The notes beneath the pieces are model-generated. The model had not been told where the DNA came from and made no database searches. It saw only the letters and a list, made by a program, of their open reading frames with translations. A stretch of 64,000 nucleotides of DNA from the NCBI RefSeq assembly GCF_004362515.1, contig NZ_SNXU01000001.1:2852001-2916000 (forward strand), in the 5' to 3' direction. The position numbers were made by a program, and so were the translations under genes. Of the stretch, positions 12,001 to 24,000 are shown one piece after another. Each line of letters begins with the position of its first letter. Position 1 is the stretch's first letter. Source of the DNA: Actinokineospora alba. Lineage in GTDB: Bacteria > Actinomycetota > Actinomycetes > Mycobacteriales > Pseudonocardiaceae.

Positions 12001-15000
12001 TGGTACAGGTCAAGAGTGTTGGTGATTCGGTGCCGGTGCAGTTGGTGCTGGATCCGGCGGTGAGTCCTGATCGGGTGTTGACGCTCGATGAGTGGTTGGA
12101 CGCGTTGCATGTTCCGCGGCGTGCGGGGGATACGGATTGGTTGCCGATCGAGCCGTTGCCCGCGGAATTCGAGGGTGAGCTCGCTGATGGTGAGGTGCGG
12201 CTCGCGGCGTTCGATCCGGCGACCTTGGGGCCGCCGTGGCACCGCGGTTTCTTCCCGGGGTCCTTCGAGGAGACGAGCGAGTTCGTCGGCGGTGGCGATG
12301 AGCTTGTGCACGGTGAGAGGGAGGCCGCGCTTCGGCGGGCGTTCCGGGCGTGGCAGGAGGGGCTGAATCCCGCGGCTCAGCCACTGTTCAACGGTTGGGA
12401 TGCGTCGGCGAGCGCGCTTGACCGGCTCCGGTTCCAGGACTATTTCCGTGGGTTGGATGAGTCTGGGCGGAACCGGCTGGCGGACAGTTTGGCCTCGGGT
12501 GACGCGTCCGAGTTGCGCCGGCCGTTGGCGGAGAGCGTGTTGGCGGCGCGTCGTGGGTTGAACGGCGACGAGGACCGTCGGTCGGATGCCGAAAGGCTCC
12601 TTGGGGAACTGGTGATCGCACCGCAGGAATTGTTGCTGGCGGTGTCGTTTGATGACCTTCGGGTTCTCGCGATGTTCTGGTTGCAGCGGCACGGGGACAT
12701 GCTGGCGAAGGACCTGCTGGCGCAATTGGCGGCCGAACTCGGTATCGGGGGCCTGCCGGTAGGGATGGAACTCGATCCGCCCGCGCCGGATGAGGTCGTG
12801 TACCAGGAGCTCCTGCGGGAGCGGATCGCACAGGCCACGGCCGCGGTGGAGTCGGTTCTTGAGGATGAACGTCTGCGGGAATTGGCGAAGTCCCAGGAGG
12901 CGCTGGCTAGGTTGAAGGTCGCCGAGCACAGGGAGGTCCAGACACGGTTCGAGCTGCGGTTGGAGGAAATTTGGGCGCAGCAGGCGGCGGCGTTGACACA
13001 GGACATTGCCGCGTTGGTGCCGGACATGGACGCGGTTCCGGGCTTGGCGGAAGTTCTCCAGGCAGAGGAGGAGGCGAATACCGCCGCTTTTGATCGGCTG
13101 CGATGGGCACAGCTGCTCTCGGCGAAGGTGAGCTTCCAGAAGATACTGCTGGATGATTCCGAGTCCAATCCGCTGGAGGAACAGGAGAAAACCCCGCTGA
13201 GGGGGTTGATCGAGCAGGCGGAAGCCGAACTGGTTGAGGCGAGTCGGACTGCGTGTGAGCGGGTGCGGTCGAGGCGGCTCGATGTGACGCGCTCAGCGCT
13301 GGTGCTGCATCGGGCACAGCGGTCGTTGGACATGCTTGGCGGGACTGAACCTGACGCGCTTGGGTTACGCAGCGCCGCTGAGTCGGCCGATCAGGAGTTC
13401 GAGAGCCGGTTATCGTTGCTGGCGGCGAAGTATGAGCTGTTGTTGGCAGGCCGCCTGGCGGAGTTGCTGCCGGACGAGGACTCGAAGTCGTCGGTCGGCC
13501 AGGCGAAGTCCGCCCAGGCCGGTGTCACCAGGGCGGCGTTCGATCGGGTGTTGCTGGAGCAGCAGAAGTTGCACATGGCCGCGATCAGGCAGCGCCTGTG
13601 GCCGTCGGGCGGCCGCACTGTCGCCGAGCGGAACCCCGCTGAGTTACCCGCCGAGGTGGGTGAGTCGTCGGCGGCTGGTGGGCGGACGCGGTCGAAGGCT
13701 GCTGGTCCGGTGCTCGACGCTGAGCTGTTCCCGCTCGTGGACCCACCCCTCGGCTGGAGCACCCGGTTGTACGGCCAGGACGATACGAGCTCGGTCTTGC
13801 AGTGGCGGTCGAATTCGTTGCCGACGTCGAAGCCCGCTGGCCTGTGGCGTGTGACCTCTATCGCCGATGGTTCCGGTGGCCCGGACTTCAGTACCGATCC
13901 CGTTCTTAGGAAGCGGGCCATCGAGCTGCAACGGCTACTGCTTGAGCGTGAAGCCGCGGGTCATCAGCTGCTCGATGTCCGGATCTTCTACGTGGCGCAG
14001 TTCAAAAATAGGCCGAATGCCCTCTATGAATCTGATCTGGACACGTGCGTCGACCGGCTCGAAACAGCGTTGTCCGGCTTGATGCCTTTGGTAGGCAACA
14101 GGGTGGCCTTCACGCGTGCGACCGTCACAGGAGGCAGCGCAGGCAGCGCCGCTGTCGGGTTTGAGGCGATCATGACAAAGCCGGTGTCGCTGGCGCACTA
14201 TGGGACGTTGACCAGCTTGGCCAAGAGTTTCATTCCGTACAAGCCAGTCTTTTCCAAGGCGCAGATGGACCAGCTCCGCAGCTTTGCCGTGGGCATGGCC
14301 GCAAGGCTTGCCAACGCTGATCTGGGTGGGCCGCGCAAGAAGCTGAGGATCCACGTCATCGGCCCAAGCGAGACTTTTGCCCGGACGGCTGTGCAGGGGA
14401 TACAGGACGAGGTGCTTCCTGTTTTCCTCGCCGCGGGCTTGGGCATGGACAAGTTGATCGTCAAGGGAAGCGCTCGGGCAAGCCGTGCGCGCGGTGCGTT
14501 GTTCGACATCATCTCGCCGGACGAAGTCGGCGAGACCGGTGGTGCGGCGGGGCCGAGTACGGCGCCCGCTGTGGATGTCGACCAGCCGATGCCGCACGTC
14601 GAAGCGCCGGGTGAGCCGGATGACGATGCTCCCGGTGAGGTGGGCCGGTCGTCGACGACCGGTGGTCCGGCGACCGGCGCCCCGCCGATCGCATCAGCCC
14701 TACCTGACAACTGGTCAACGCGGTTGAAGTCCGTCAAGGGCAGGGAGATCAAGCACCTCGGTTGGGAAGGTTCAGTGCCGACGGTGGATCTCGGTGGCTG
14801 GCGTGTCCCGTCGTTGTTCGATGGTTCCGGTGGTCCGGACTTCAGCACCGATCCCGGACTCAGGGCGCAGGCGGAGGCTTTGGCACGGCACCTGCGCGAG
14901 CGTGATGCCGCAGGTCATCAACTGCTCGACGTCCGGATTCACGCGGCTTTTAAGCTCAGGCGCGAACCAGGTAGGAAGTCATTGCTTGAAACTGATCTTA

Positions 15001-18000
15001 CGCAGTGTTGCCAACTGTTCGAGGAGGCGTTGTCCAGCCTGTTGCCATCAGTGGGCCAGCGGCTAAGTTTCACGCACCTGTCCGGCTCGAGGGAACAGTT
15101 CGCCACTGGCAGGGCCGCCATTGGCTTCGAGGTGTTCGAGACGCCGCGAGAGCCGCTTGCGTACTACAAGACGCTGGAGCACCTGGCCAAGGGTTTCGTT
15201 CCGCACAAGTCCTTCCTGTCCGCAGCGGACATGGATCAGGTCCGCTCGTTCGCCGACGGTGTTCGCGAGAAGCTTGCCAAGCCTGTTCCGGGTGCGCCGC
15301 GCAGGAAGCTGGCGATCCACGTCGTCGCCCCATCATCTGACGGCCTCGTGGAGCGGCAACGGGAAATTCGGAGCCGGGTGCTTCCTAAGGTCTTCGACGC
15401 GGATTTCATCAACGAGCACTGCTTGCCCATCGGCGGGACGGTGAAGGCAGGCGCTCCGGCCGGCGTGTTGTTCGACCTGGTCTTGGTCGACGCCGCGGGG
15501 TCGAGTACGGCGACCACACCGGATGCGGATGGGCAGATGCCAGACGTCGATGCGTCGGGTTCGGATGTGGCCGCGTTCAGGGCGCTGGTGGATGAGCGGG
15601 TTGCCTGGACCAGGGCTAAGGCTGAGTTGGCTGTCGGGGATGAACGTCAGAATGATTTGGCGGACGACTACGAGAACCTGGAGCTGTTGCTCGCCGATGA
15701 GCTCGACAATGTTCAGACGCAGTTCGAGGCGCGGTTGACCGAAATTCGGGAGCAGCAGGCGGCGGCGTTGGACCGGGAGACTTCCGCGATGGCGCCGGAT
15801 CGGGATGCGGTGCCGGGTTTGGCGGAGGTGCTCCGCGCGCAGGAGACGGTGACTGCCCAGGCATTTGATCGGGTGTGGGAGGCGCGGCGGGACGCGGCGA
15901 AGGTGATGTTCCAAAGGTTGCTGCTCGACGATGCCGAGTCCGATCCGATGGGGGTGCAGGAGAAAACCGCGTTGGCGGTATTGATCGAGCAGGCGCGGGC
16001 CGAGCAGGTCACCGCGAGCGAGCTCGCGTTCGAGCGACTCCGGCTGAGGCAGGCCGAGCTGACTCGCGCCATGCTGGTGTCGCAGCGCGCGGAGTGGTCG
16101 CTGGACCTGTTGGCTGCGACTGATCCAGTGCTGGCGGCCGAGTTGCGCGGGGTCATTGAGGCAGCTGGGCAGGAGTCCGAGGCCATGGTGCGGGCGTTGG
16201 CGTTCGACCACCAGCAGCAGTTGGCCGCCCGGCTGGCGGAATTCGTGCGGGTCGAGGATCTGGGCTCCCAGGCCTCGGATGAGCAGATCGATGAGCACCT
16301 GGCGGCTGTCGAGCGGGTGGTGGACGAGCAGCGCACGTTGCACGGGGCCGCGATCAGGCACAACGTCACGCGCGAGCACGTCAACGCGCCTTCAGTGCCA
16401 GGGGAACCGGGTTCATCGGTTGATGGGTCGTTCGCGCCGCATGTGCCGGTGGTGCCCGGGTTGTCGGGTGTAATGCCGGTTCCTGTCGTGCCCTCCGGAG
16501 ACGCGCACCAGTGGGGGCGTGGTGCGCTGGATGTGGCGGTACCGCGGTTGCGGGAGCGGGTGCGGGTGGTGCCGCGGTTCGACCCGGTTCCGGTCGAGGG
16601 AGGTCCGGAGGAGTTCGTGGCGCGGCCCAGGCCGGGGCAGCGGTCGGCGTTCGATGTGCGACGCGCTGTGCAGGATGGGGTGCCGACCACTGAGGTCACC
16701 GTGGTTGTGGAGATCGATGGTGGGGGTGTGCATGACGAGCGGGTGCGGGCGTCGGTGCTCCGGGTCGCGCAGGAGGGTGTTGACCGGTATCTGAACGCCG
16801 CGAATCTGGAGTTGCCCAATGGTGATGTGGTGCGGTTCCGGTTGGTGGCGGCGGTTGAGGGGGGGAGGCCCGCGCACCATCAGGTGCGGTTGTTGCCGAC
16901 CGGAGCCGGTTTGGACGCGGCGGCGGTGGCGTTGATCGACCAGACGACGTGGCATCCGGATCAGCCGCCGGAGTTCGGGGCGCACGAGTTCGCGCACATG
17001 ATCGGTTTGGTCGACGAGTTCGGGCCTGACGCGGGGCTTTCGGTTGAGGGCTCGTTGATGGGGAAGCTGTATGACGTCGACGAGGACGGTTCGTACGCAC
17101 CGAGGCCGTTGAGGGTTCCGGATCGGTATGGGCAGGTGTTGGCGCAGTTCATCGGCGACGACGTGCCACAGGCTCGTGACGTTGGTGGCGAGACGGTCGT
17201 CCAGGAGTTGCTCACTGTGCCGTTCGGCCCGGCCACCGGCCCGGTACCGGGTTCGGTAGCCGGAGCAATTCGCTGGGCCGCTGGTGCGGTGGTGGACACG
17301 GCCGTGCGGTTCGCGGACCGATCACGGCCGACCATCACCGTCACTGCCCATCCGGACGGTGACGGCGAGCTGGATCGGGTGGCTGCGAAGGCACGTGCTG
17401 AGCGAATGCGTACGGAGTTCCTGGCTGCGCTGCCGGGTGAAGTGGACGTGCGGGTGGTCGTCGGTGCGCCGATCATCGACGAGGGTGATCCGTGTCGGGG
17501 CACTGTGCTATTCAGCCTGGAGATGCACCCGCTCGACTGGGTGTCACCAGACGAGGTGGCGTGGCACTCGCTGGTAGGCGCGGATGACCGCATGTTCGGC
17601 CTGGCCCCCAACACCGGTGAGCGCGACCGTCGTAACCTGGCGGTGCACGCCCGCACGGCGAATGACCAGAGCCTTCGGACAGTGATGGAGGAGGCCACCA
17701 AGTCCGACGGCGAAACGGTGCGCACGCCGATGATCGCGTTGTGGGCTGCTATGACGGACGGAAACCGGACTCGCCCCGTCGAGCTGATTCTGGACGGTGT
17801 GGACGATGACTTTCTGGTTCCGCTGATCGACGGGTCAAAGGCGCGAGTCACCCCGGAGCAGATGGCTCAGTTGCTCGTGTACTCGGCTGACTTCGCGCTG
17901 CTCACCGGCGGACCGGTGCGTCCGCCGCTGCTCCTGCTGAATAACCACAACCATGCCGACCCGGCCAAGGTGAGTAAGGCCAACGAGCGACTGCTGACAA

Positions 18001-21000
18001 CACTGGGTGAGCTGACCGGGCCGTGGCAGGGCTTCCACTACGCGGGCCCGGTGAAGCACGAGAACTCGCGGGTGCTGGTGGTTCCGAAGGGGGCGCGGTT
18101 CACCGAGTTCTCGCAGCTGACGGCGACTGATCTGCAGCAGGAGTCGTCGGATTCGGTGTTCGCGTTCTCGGCGTCAGCGAGGGACCGCGGTACTTGGCGG
18201 CGCTTCGCGGATTCGGTGAAGAGCGGCGCGGCGAGGGTGCGTGGGTTGTCGGTTGTACCGGGCAAGAGGTTGGTGGTCGTCGCGGCGGACACACCGGATG
18301 GCACTGTCGCCCGTGTCGTCACGAAGAGCGGTGTGGTCCACGAGGTCGGTGGTGACCGGCTCGTCAAGATCGCGCTGACTGATCCTGTTTTCCGGGCGGC
18401 GGTGGACGGTGGCGACTGGGCGTTGGCGCTGATCGCGAAGGACAGCGGTAAGCGGGTCAATTTCGACGGGTTCGGGTTCGACTTCGCCGGCGGGTTGCAT
18501 GCGGCGAAGCTGTTCGGCGAGGTTTCCGCGCCGACCGGTGATGTGGGTACCGACGGTACTGAGATCGTGTTGGCGCACGACTCCGTCTTTGAGTCGGTGT
18601 CGGTATTGCGTGCTGGGGATCTGGATGTGGAGGTGTTGCCGAACGCGGCGGGTGAGGCTGTCGCGGTGTGGGTGCATGAGCCCGGGGATGACGAGTCTGA
18701 CCGGTATCGGGCGGTGACGGAATGGGCCCGCGATGCCACCGCCGCCGCGTTGTTCGTGTTCGCCGCTGTGGACGGGACCGGATATTCGGGCAGGCGCTCT
18801 GATGGTGTTGCCCAGTGGTTCACTCCTGGGCAGCTGGGCCGGGTGCTGCGTGCGGATATGAGGGTGCGGAAGATCCTCGGTTCGCGTGCCAGGCCGCGCG
18901 ACTTCGTGTTCGCCCCGATGGGCGGGGAGGTCGCTGGTTCGGAAGACATCGCCGCGGCCCTGCTCGACGGCGGCATCAGCCGACGCATGCGTGTTCTGCG
19001 GAGCGGGATCCGGCTGAACGCCGACGGTGGGTTCACTGTGGACGGTGCGGACCTGGTCTCCGTGGCTCTGCCGGAGGTGACCGCCGACCACGTGCTGACC
19101 AGGGCGCTGGCCACCGGGGAAATGGGGACTTACGGGCAAGGCTTCCCGTGTGACCCCATGGATCTGTACCACATGCCTTACGCGGCGAGTAAGACGAACG
19201 CCGTTCAGGAGAAGTACTATCTCCGCGGAGAACCGGCGGGGTCCGCCAAACGCTTCGTCGCCTATCTCGCGCCGTCGGCGGGCCACGACGGGCCGACGTG
19301 GGCCATCCATGGGCACGCGGCACCCGGGTACTTCATCTTCGCGTTGAAGAACGCCGATCGCCCGTTGGACGTCGGTGACGTCGTCGCGGTCTACGGGGAG
19401 GACATGGCGCGGCTGATCACCACCAGTGCGCTCTTCGAGAAGGTGAAGGGCAAGCCCGGTCTGCGGATCGTGCACCTGGGGTGCCAGGTTAACCAGCCGT
19501 TGGGTCGATCTCGCCGCAATGCCGGGGAACAACTCAAGGACGCGTGGCCGAAGTTCCTGCCCACGTCGCTCACGACGGAGGCGGCCACCAGCAAGGTCAG
19601 CACAACGCTGCGGACGGGGGTTCGCATTCTGGACCCCGGTGGAGAGTTCCGGGTGGTCGAGCCGGAGTCTGGTGAGCAGCCGCCGATGGTGCCGCTGGGT
19701 GATTTGGCGGCGAGCCGGATCGGCCAGGTCGAGGTGAAGTTCGCGCACAAGAGCAAGGCGCTGGCGAAGGCCGATATCAAGCGGGTGGATGCGGCCGCCC
19801 AGAAGTTGGCGCGTGCGCATGTCTGGCGTGTGCTCAACGGTGCGGAACCGCCCGAGGTCAAGATCACGGGCAGGGGGACCACCACCGTACGTAGAAACGG
19901 TGAGAAGACTGGCGCGGCCAGGGCACAGGCGGTGGCCGACCTGCTCCGGCGACGGGTGAACGCGGAGATCACTCAGCTGGAGAAGCTTCTCGGACAGCGT
20001 GTCGGCCCCGCTCGGCCCAAGATCGATGTTGTCGGCGAGGGTGCCCGCGCCTTTGACTCGCGGTCCGCGACGATCACCTTCACTCTGCCGGAGCATGACC
20101 TGGGCGAGCGGGAGCTGGAGGTCGTCGAGGGCGGCAAGGACTTGCCGGGCCCGATCACCGCGCTCAACCGGGCGTTCGCGAAGCTCGCCCCCGGCTGGTC
20201 CCCGCCCGGTCCCGCGGGTGGCTCCCCGGCCGCTCCCGAGCTGGACATTGAGGCGGACTACCTGGCGCTGGCCTCGGAGACCGACGCCGAGCGCCCGCCG
20301 AAGCGTGGCGCCGATGAGCTGCATGTGGAACCGAAGAGGGCGCGAACAGGGTCGTTGGGTGACCTGGAACCCGGGGAGTACACCTCCGGGGGTGTGGTGT
20401 TCTCCGAGAACCCCGCCGAGCTGTGGCCCAGGAGGCAGAGTTACGACAGCATGCTGCCGCGGGCGGGCGAGGGTGAGCGGGAGGCGTTCTATGTCTTCGT
20501 CACCGTGCGCGGGGACGGCTTCGACCTCGATGGTGAACAGGTCTCCAGTGCCGAGTTCGCTGAGCGACTGCGGGCGCGAGACGCCTACCTACGCGTGGCG
20601 GGTGAGTCCGCCGTGCCGTTGGCGGTGGTGTACGACGTCCACCCGGACGGGGCAGACGAGGTCGACGAGGTCCTGCAGCAGTTCGCCGACGCCGTGCTCG
20701 CCGTCGACCCCGGCCGTGAGGTGCTCGCCGTCGAGCGGGGATGGCTCGAGCAGTTGCCGGTGGCCGCGTTCCTCCGGCTGTCCCCGATCGAGCTGGACGA
20801 GGTCGACTGGATGCGGCTGCGGGACGCGACCGGCAAGACCTATGGACTGGGCCTGCCCATCGAGCGTGACCTGAAGACCGCATGGGGCACGGTCGCGGGG
20901 ATGAGCACCGGCTATGCCCGGCGGATCATCGAGGAGAAGGACCTCGATGGGCTGCCGGTCGACGATGAAGACGTCCCCGACGACGGCGTCGAGACGATGG

Positions 21001-24000
21001 CGCCGTGGGCGGCGGCCGTCCAGGACGGCCGGGTGGAGCCGCTGCTGCTCATGCTGGGGGCCGAGTCCGGTCGTCACCTGCTGATGTTGAAGTCAGGGCG
21101 GATTGTCGCCGTGCGCGCACAGCGGCTCGCCAAGCTGGTGCACGCGATGGACGTGTTCGACGCCGCGAGCGAGGCGGACATCCAGCCATCGCTGGCAGTG
21201 GCCACCGCCAACCTGGACCCCGAGGTGGATGAGGACTACACGCCCCGCGTCGTTGATCCGAATGTCGCGTTGCTGGCGCAGCTGAAGACCAAGCCCTGGC
21301 ACAGTTACTCCTACTACGGTCGGGTGGCGTTCGGCGGCAACGGACACCTGAGGATTTCCCCTGGTACGACGTTCACCGAGCACCCGCTCATGCCCAGCGA
21401 TGTCGAGTACGTCGTCGCCGGTTCGGTCTTCGGGTTCGTCGCCGGATCGGACATCGCCGCTGAGGTGGCCGAAGCGATCGCGGACGGGGCCATCAATCTT
21501 GACTCGTGGGGCGCGTTCGGGGAACCGATCATCGTGTTCCTCGACGGCGCGGAGAGGCATGCGACCCTGTGGCTGACCGGCGGCGGGAAGGTTGAGGCGG
21601 ATGGCAGGCAGTTCACTGAGCTGTTGTTCACACTGCCGGAGTTCCGTGCTCTGCTCGCGGCGAAACCGAATCGGCCGCTGGTGTTCATGTCCCGCGACAG
21701 CGCGGCGCGGAAGAACATTGGCGGATTCGCCTTCGACAGTGCGGGGGTGTTGCGGGCCCGTAACCACTTCAGTGAAGTATTCGGCCTCGCGGAGGGCACG
21801 CGTCCCGAGCCCGGCATGCTCGTGAATTCGGCCACGTTCGAGCTGGTCTCGACCTGGCGCGCGGGTGACCTGCGGATGGTAATCTTGTCCAACCCCCAGT
21901 TCGACATCATGTTCTTCGTGTTGCGTTCACCCGGTGACGAGCAGTTCATCGAGGACCTGAAGACCTGGCTTGCCGGCGCTACTCCCAAGACGATCAGCGA
22001 ATACCGTGACTCCGGCGGGCAGCAGCGGAAGTCGAACTGGGACGATGACAACCCACCGGTGTTCATCGTCGGCCGGACCACCCCCGACGGCCGTTTTTGG
22101 GGTATTCGGCGGGACGGCAAGCCAGCCGTGCTCACCGTGCTCGACGTATCGCACGTCATGCGGGACGATCTCGTTCTGCGTGAGGTCATGGGAAGGAACG
22201 GCAAAATCCCATTGGCACTGGCCGGCATCGGGGGAGCGGTGCGTGACCTGAAGGTGTTCGCCGAGGGCATGTTCCTCGGCGGCTACGTACGGGTCATGTA
22301 CATGCCGAACGGCCGGCTCGCGTTCGGTAAGCCCGGCGTGCTGCACGTCGAGAATGGGTTTGCCGAAATCGGCGGGATCGTGCCGGAGCCGCACCGGATC
22401 CTGACCTATCCGCATGTTCGCCTGAATGGCGAGTTGCACGGTCAGTTCTATCCCTCGGAGGATTTCGACGCGGAATCTGATGCGGTGAATGGTCTGCACT
22501 ACGACGGCGCTATGCAGAGGACCTACTTCACCGAGAAGCTCGTGACGGTCCCCGGTCCGGTTGGGACGGAGCAGCAGAAGCAGGAGTACGTGGAGGTCGA
22601 CGCGGACTGGGCCGACGAGGACGTGTGGCTCGTCGACGGACACGGCGAACCCCCGTATGGCCTGGTGTTCGCCGTGCTCACCGGTCGTCCCGATGTTCCC
22701 GGTGACAAGGTCCGTCTGGTTGGTGAGCCGGCAGCGCGGGCGTTCTACGGCAGCGCGTTCTACGCCGCGGGCGGCAACAAGAACAAGGTCCTTCTGCGTC
22801 ACTGCCAAGGTGACATGCCTATCCTCTCGAGGCCGGACAAGGCCTCCCCGTTGCTCACCGTCAAGCGGGCCTGGCCGGACGAGCTCGGGCCGGTCACCAT
22901 GTGGGGTGCCACTGATGACGTCCTCATGAGGCCCAGCGGCTGGACGTCCGTGGTCGGGGGTGGCCGATTTCGGGAGATTCGCACGCCTGAACCGGGCGAC
23001 GAGCCGCCCGGCACCGAGCCGGAGGCGGCGACTGTGGCGCGGGATCCTAATGGAGATCCCGCCGCCCGAAAGGGAAAGCGCACCCGGGACGATGATGCGG
23101 GCGGCACGAAGAAACAGCGGCGCAGGTTGGTTCCGGACTTGTCGCATGAGGCCATCGTGCGGCCGGGGAAGCGGCGTGCAGACGAGGACGCCATCGGCGC
23201 GGGCCCAGTGAAGAGGCAAAGGGGGACGCATGCCACCGAGGTGCCCGCGGAGTTCGCGGAGGCTCGTGGGTGGGAGCTGATCGCCTACGACGAGACCCAC
23301 GGCCGCTGGGAGGCGCGCGGTGCGGACGGCGAGCCCTCGGCGGTGTGGCACTCGGCCATGAACATGGTGGCGCTGTACGCGGCGAGCCCGCCCCCTGGCC
23401 GGCACGTCACCGACGAGCACGGCGTGCTGCACGCCGACCTGCCTGTGCTGGAGTGGTACGAGGTGCCGATGGCACTCGCTGCGCCTCCCATCGCCTACAC
23501 CTTGTACCGCCCGACCAGTCACTCCGCCCTCGGGACCGCGGCGTCGACACCACCGGTGGACCCGGCGACGGTCGCGATGCCGGACGCACTGACCGCGCAT
23601 GTGCTGCCGTATGCGTTGTGGCGTCAGGACAACGACGTGCTCTACCACTTCAGCAACAGGTCGCCCGATCAGGTCGTCCAGGATGGCGGTCTGTTGCCCA
23701 AGGGCACCGGAACGCACCGAGGCCTGCTGGACTACATCTACAACGGGCACCAGGACACGAGCTTCGTCAGCACCAGTCGTGACCCGGGGATGATGTCGAA
23801 GTTGCGGGACAAGAACCCCGGTACGCACTTCGGACCAGGCAGTTACCGGTATCTCTACGTGATCGAGGCGCCAGGAGGCATCGACGCGAACGCCACGCTC
23901 GATATCGCCTCCCCGTTCCCGGACCAGGAAGAGATCACCTTCCCTGGAGGCGTGCGCCTGCGGTACGTGACGGGCTACCTTCATCTTGTGCAGGACCGCC

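Larger units (their letters stand above)
721..15500 (+). repeat. Seven copies of a ~250-residue alpha/beta module inside the giant protein
   Basis: Copies lie at about 721-1580, 3230-4030, 4170-5030, 5080-5860, 10880-11680, 13700-14530 and 14690-15500. All contain a helix ending in the signature R/E-x-x-A-G/E-H/Q-Q-P/L-x-D-V/L-R followed by a beta strand. The copies at 721, 4170 and 5080 form one subtype (RHDAxQQPPD) and the other four a second (AGHQxLDVRI). Each looks like two beta-alpha-beta halves ending in a hydrophobic strand (such as FVDVH), which recalls OmpA-like peptidoglycan-binding folds. The fold assignment is inference; the duplication is directly visible. Confidence 0.6.
1620..16370 (+). 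repeat. Four copies of a ~260-residue helical (coiled-coil) module
   Basis: Copies lie at about 1620-2150, 2320-3110, 12790-13610 and 15560-16370. They are rich in Ala, Glu, Arg and Leu with heptad-like spacing. Shared landmarks are an 'AALVPDxD' turn, an 'AFxRVxxEQ' helix, an 'ESDP' loop and an 'RxRQxxLT' helix. The first copy is more diverged and lacks the N-terminal third. No enzymatic motif is visible; a rod or spacer role is the simplest reading. Confidence 0.6.

Noticed and set aside
6444..12929. 2,161-codon open frame on the minus strand opposite the first giant gene
   Set aside because: Its composition is the Arg/Pro/His/Gln-rich pattern expected opposite a high-GC gene, it has no domains, and it mirrors the repeats of the plus strand.
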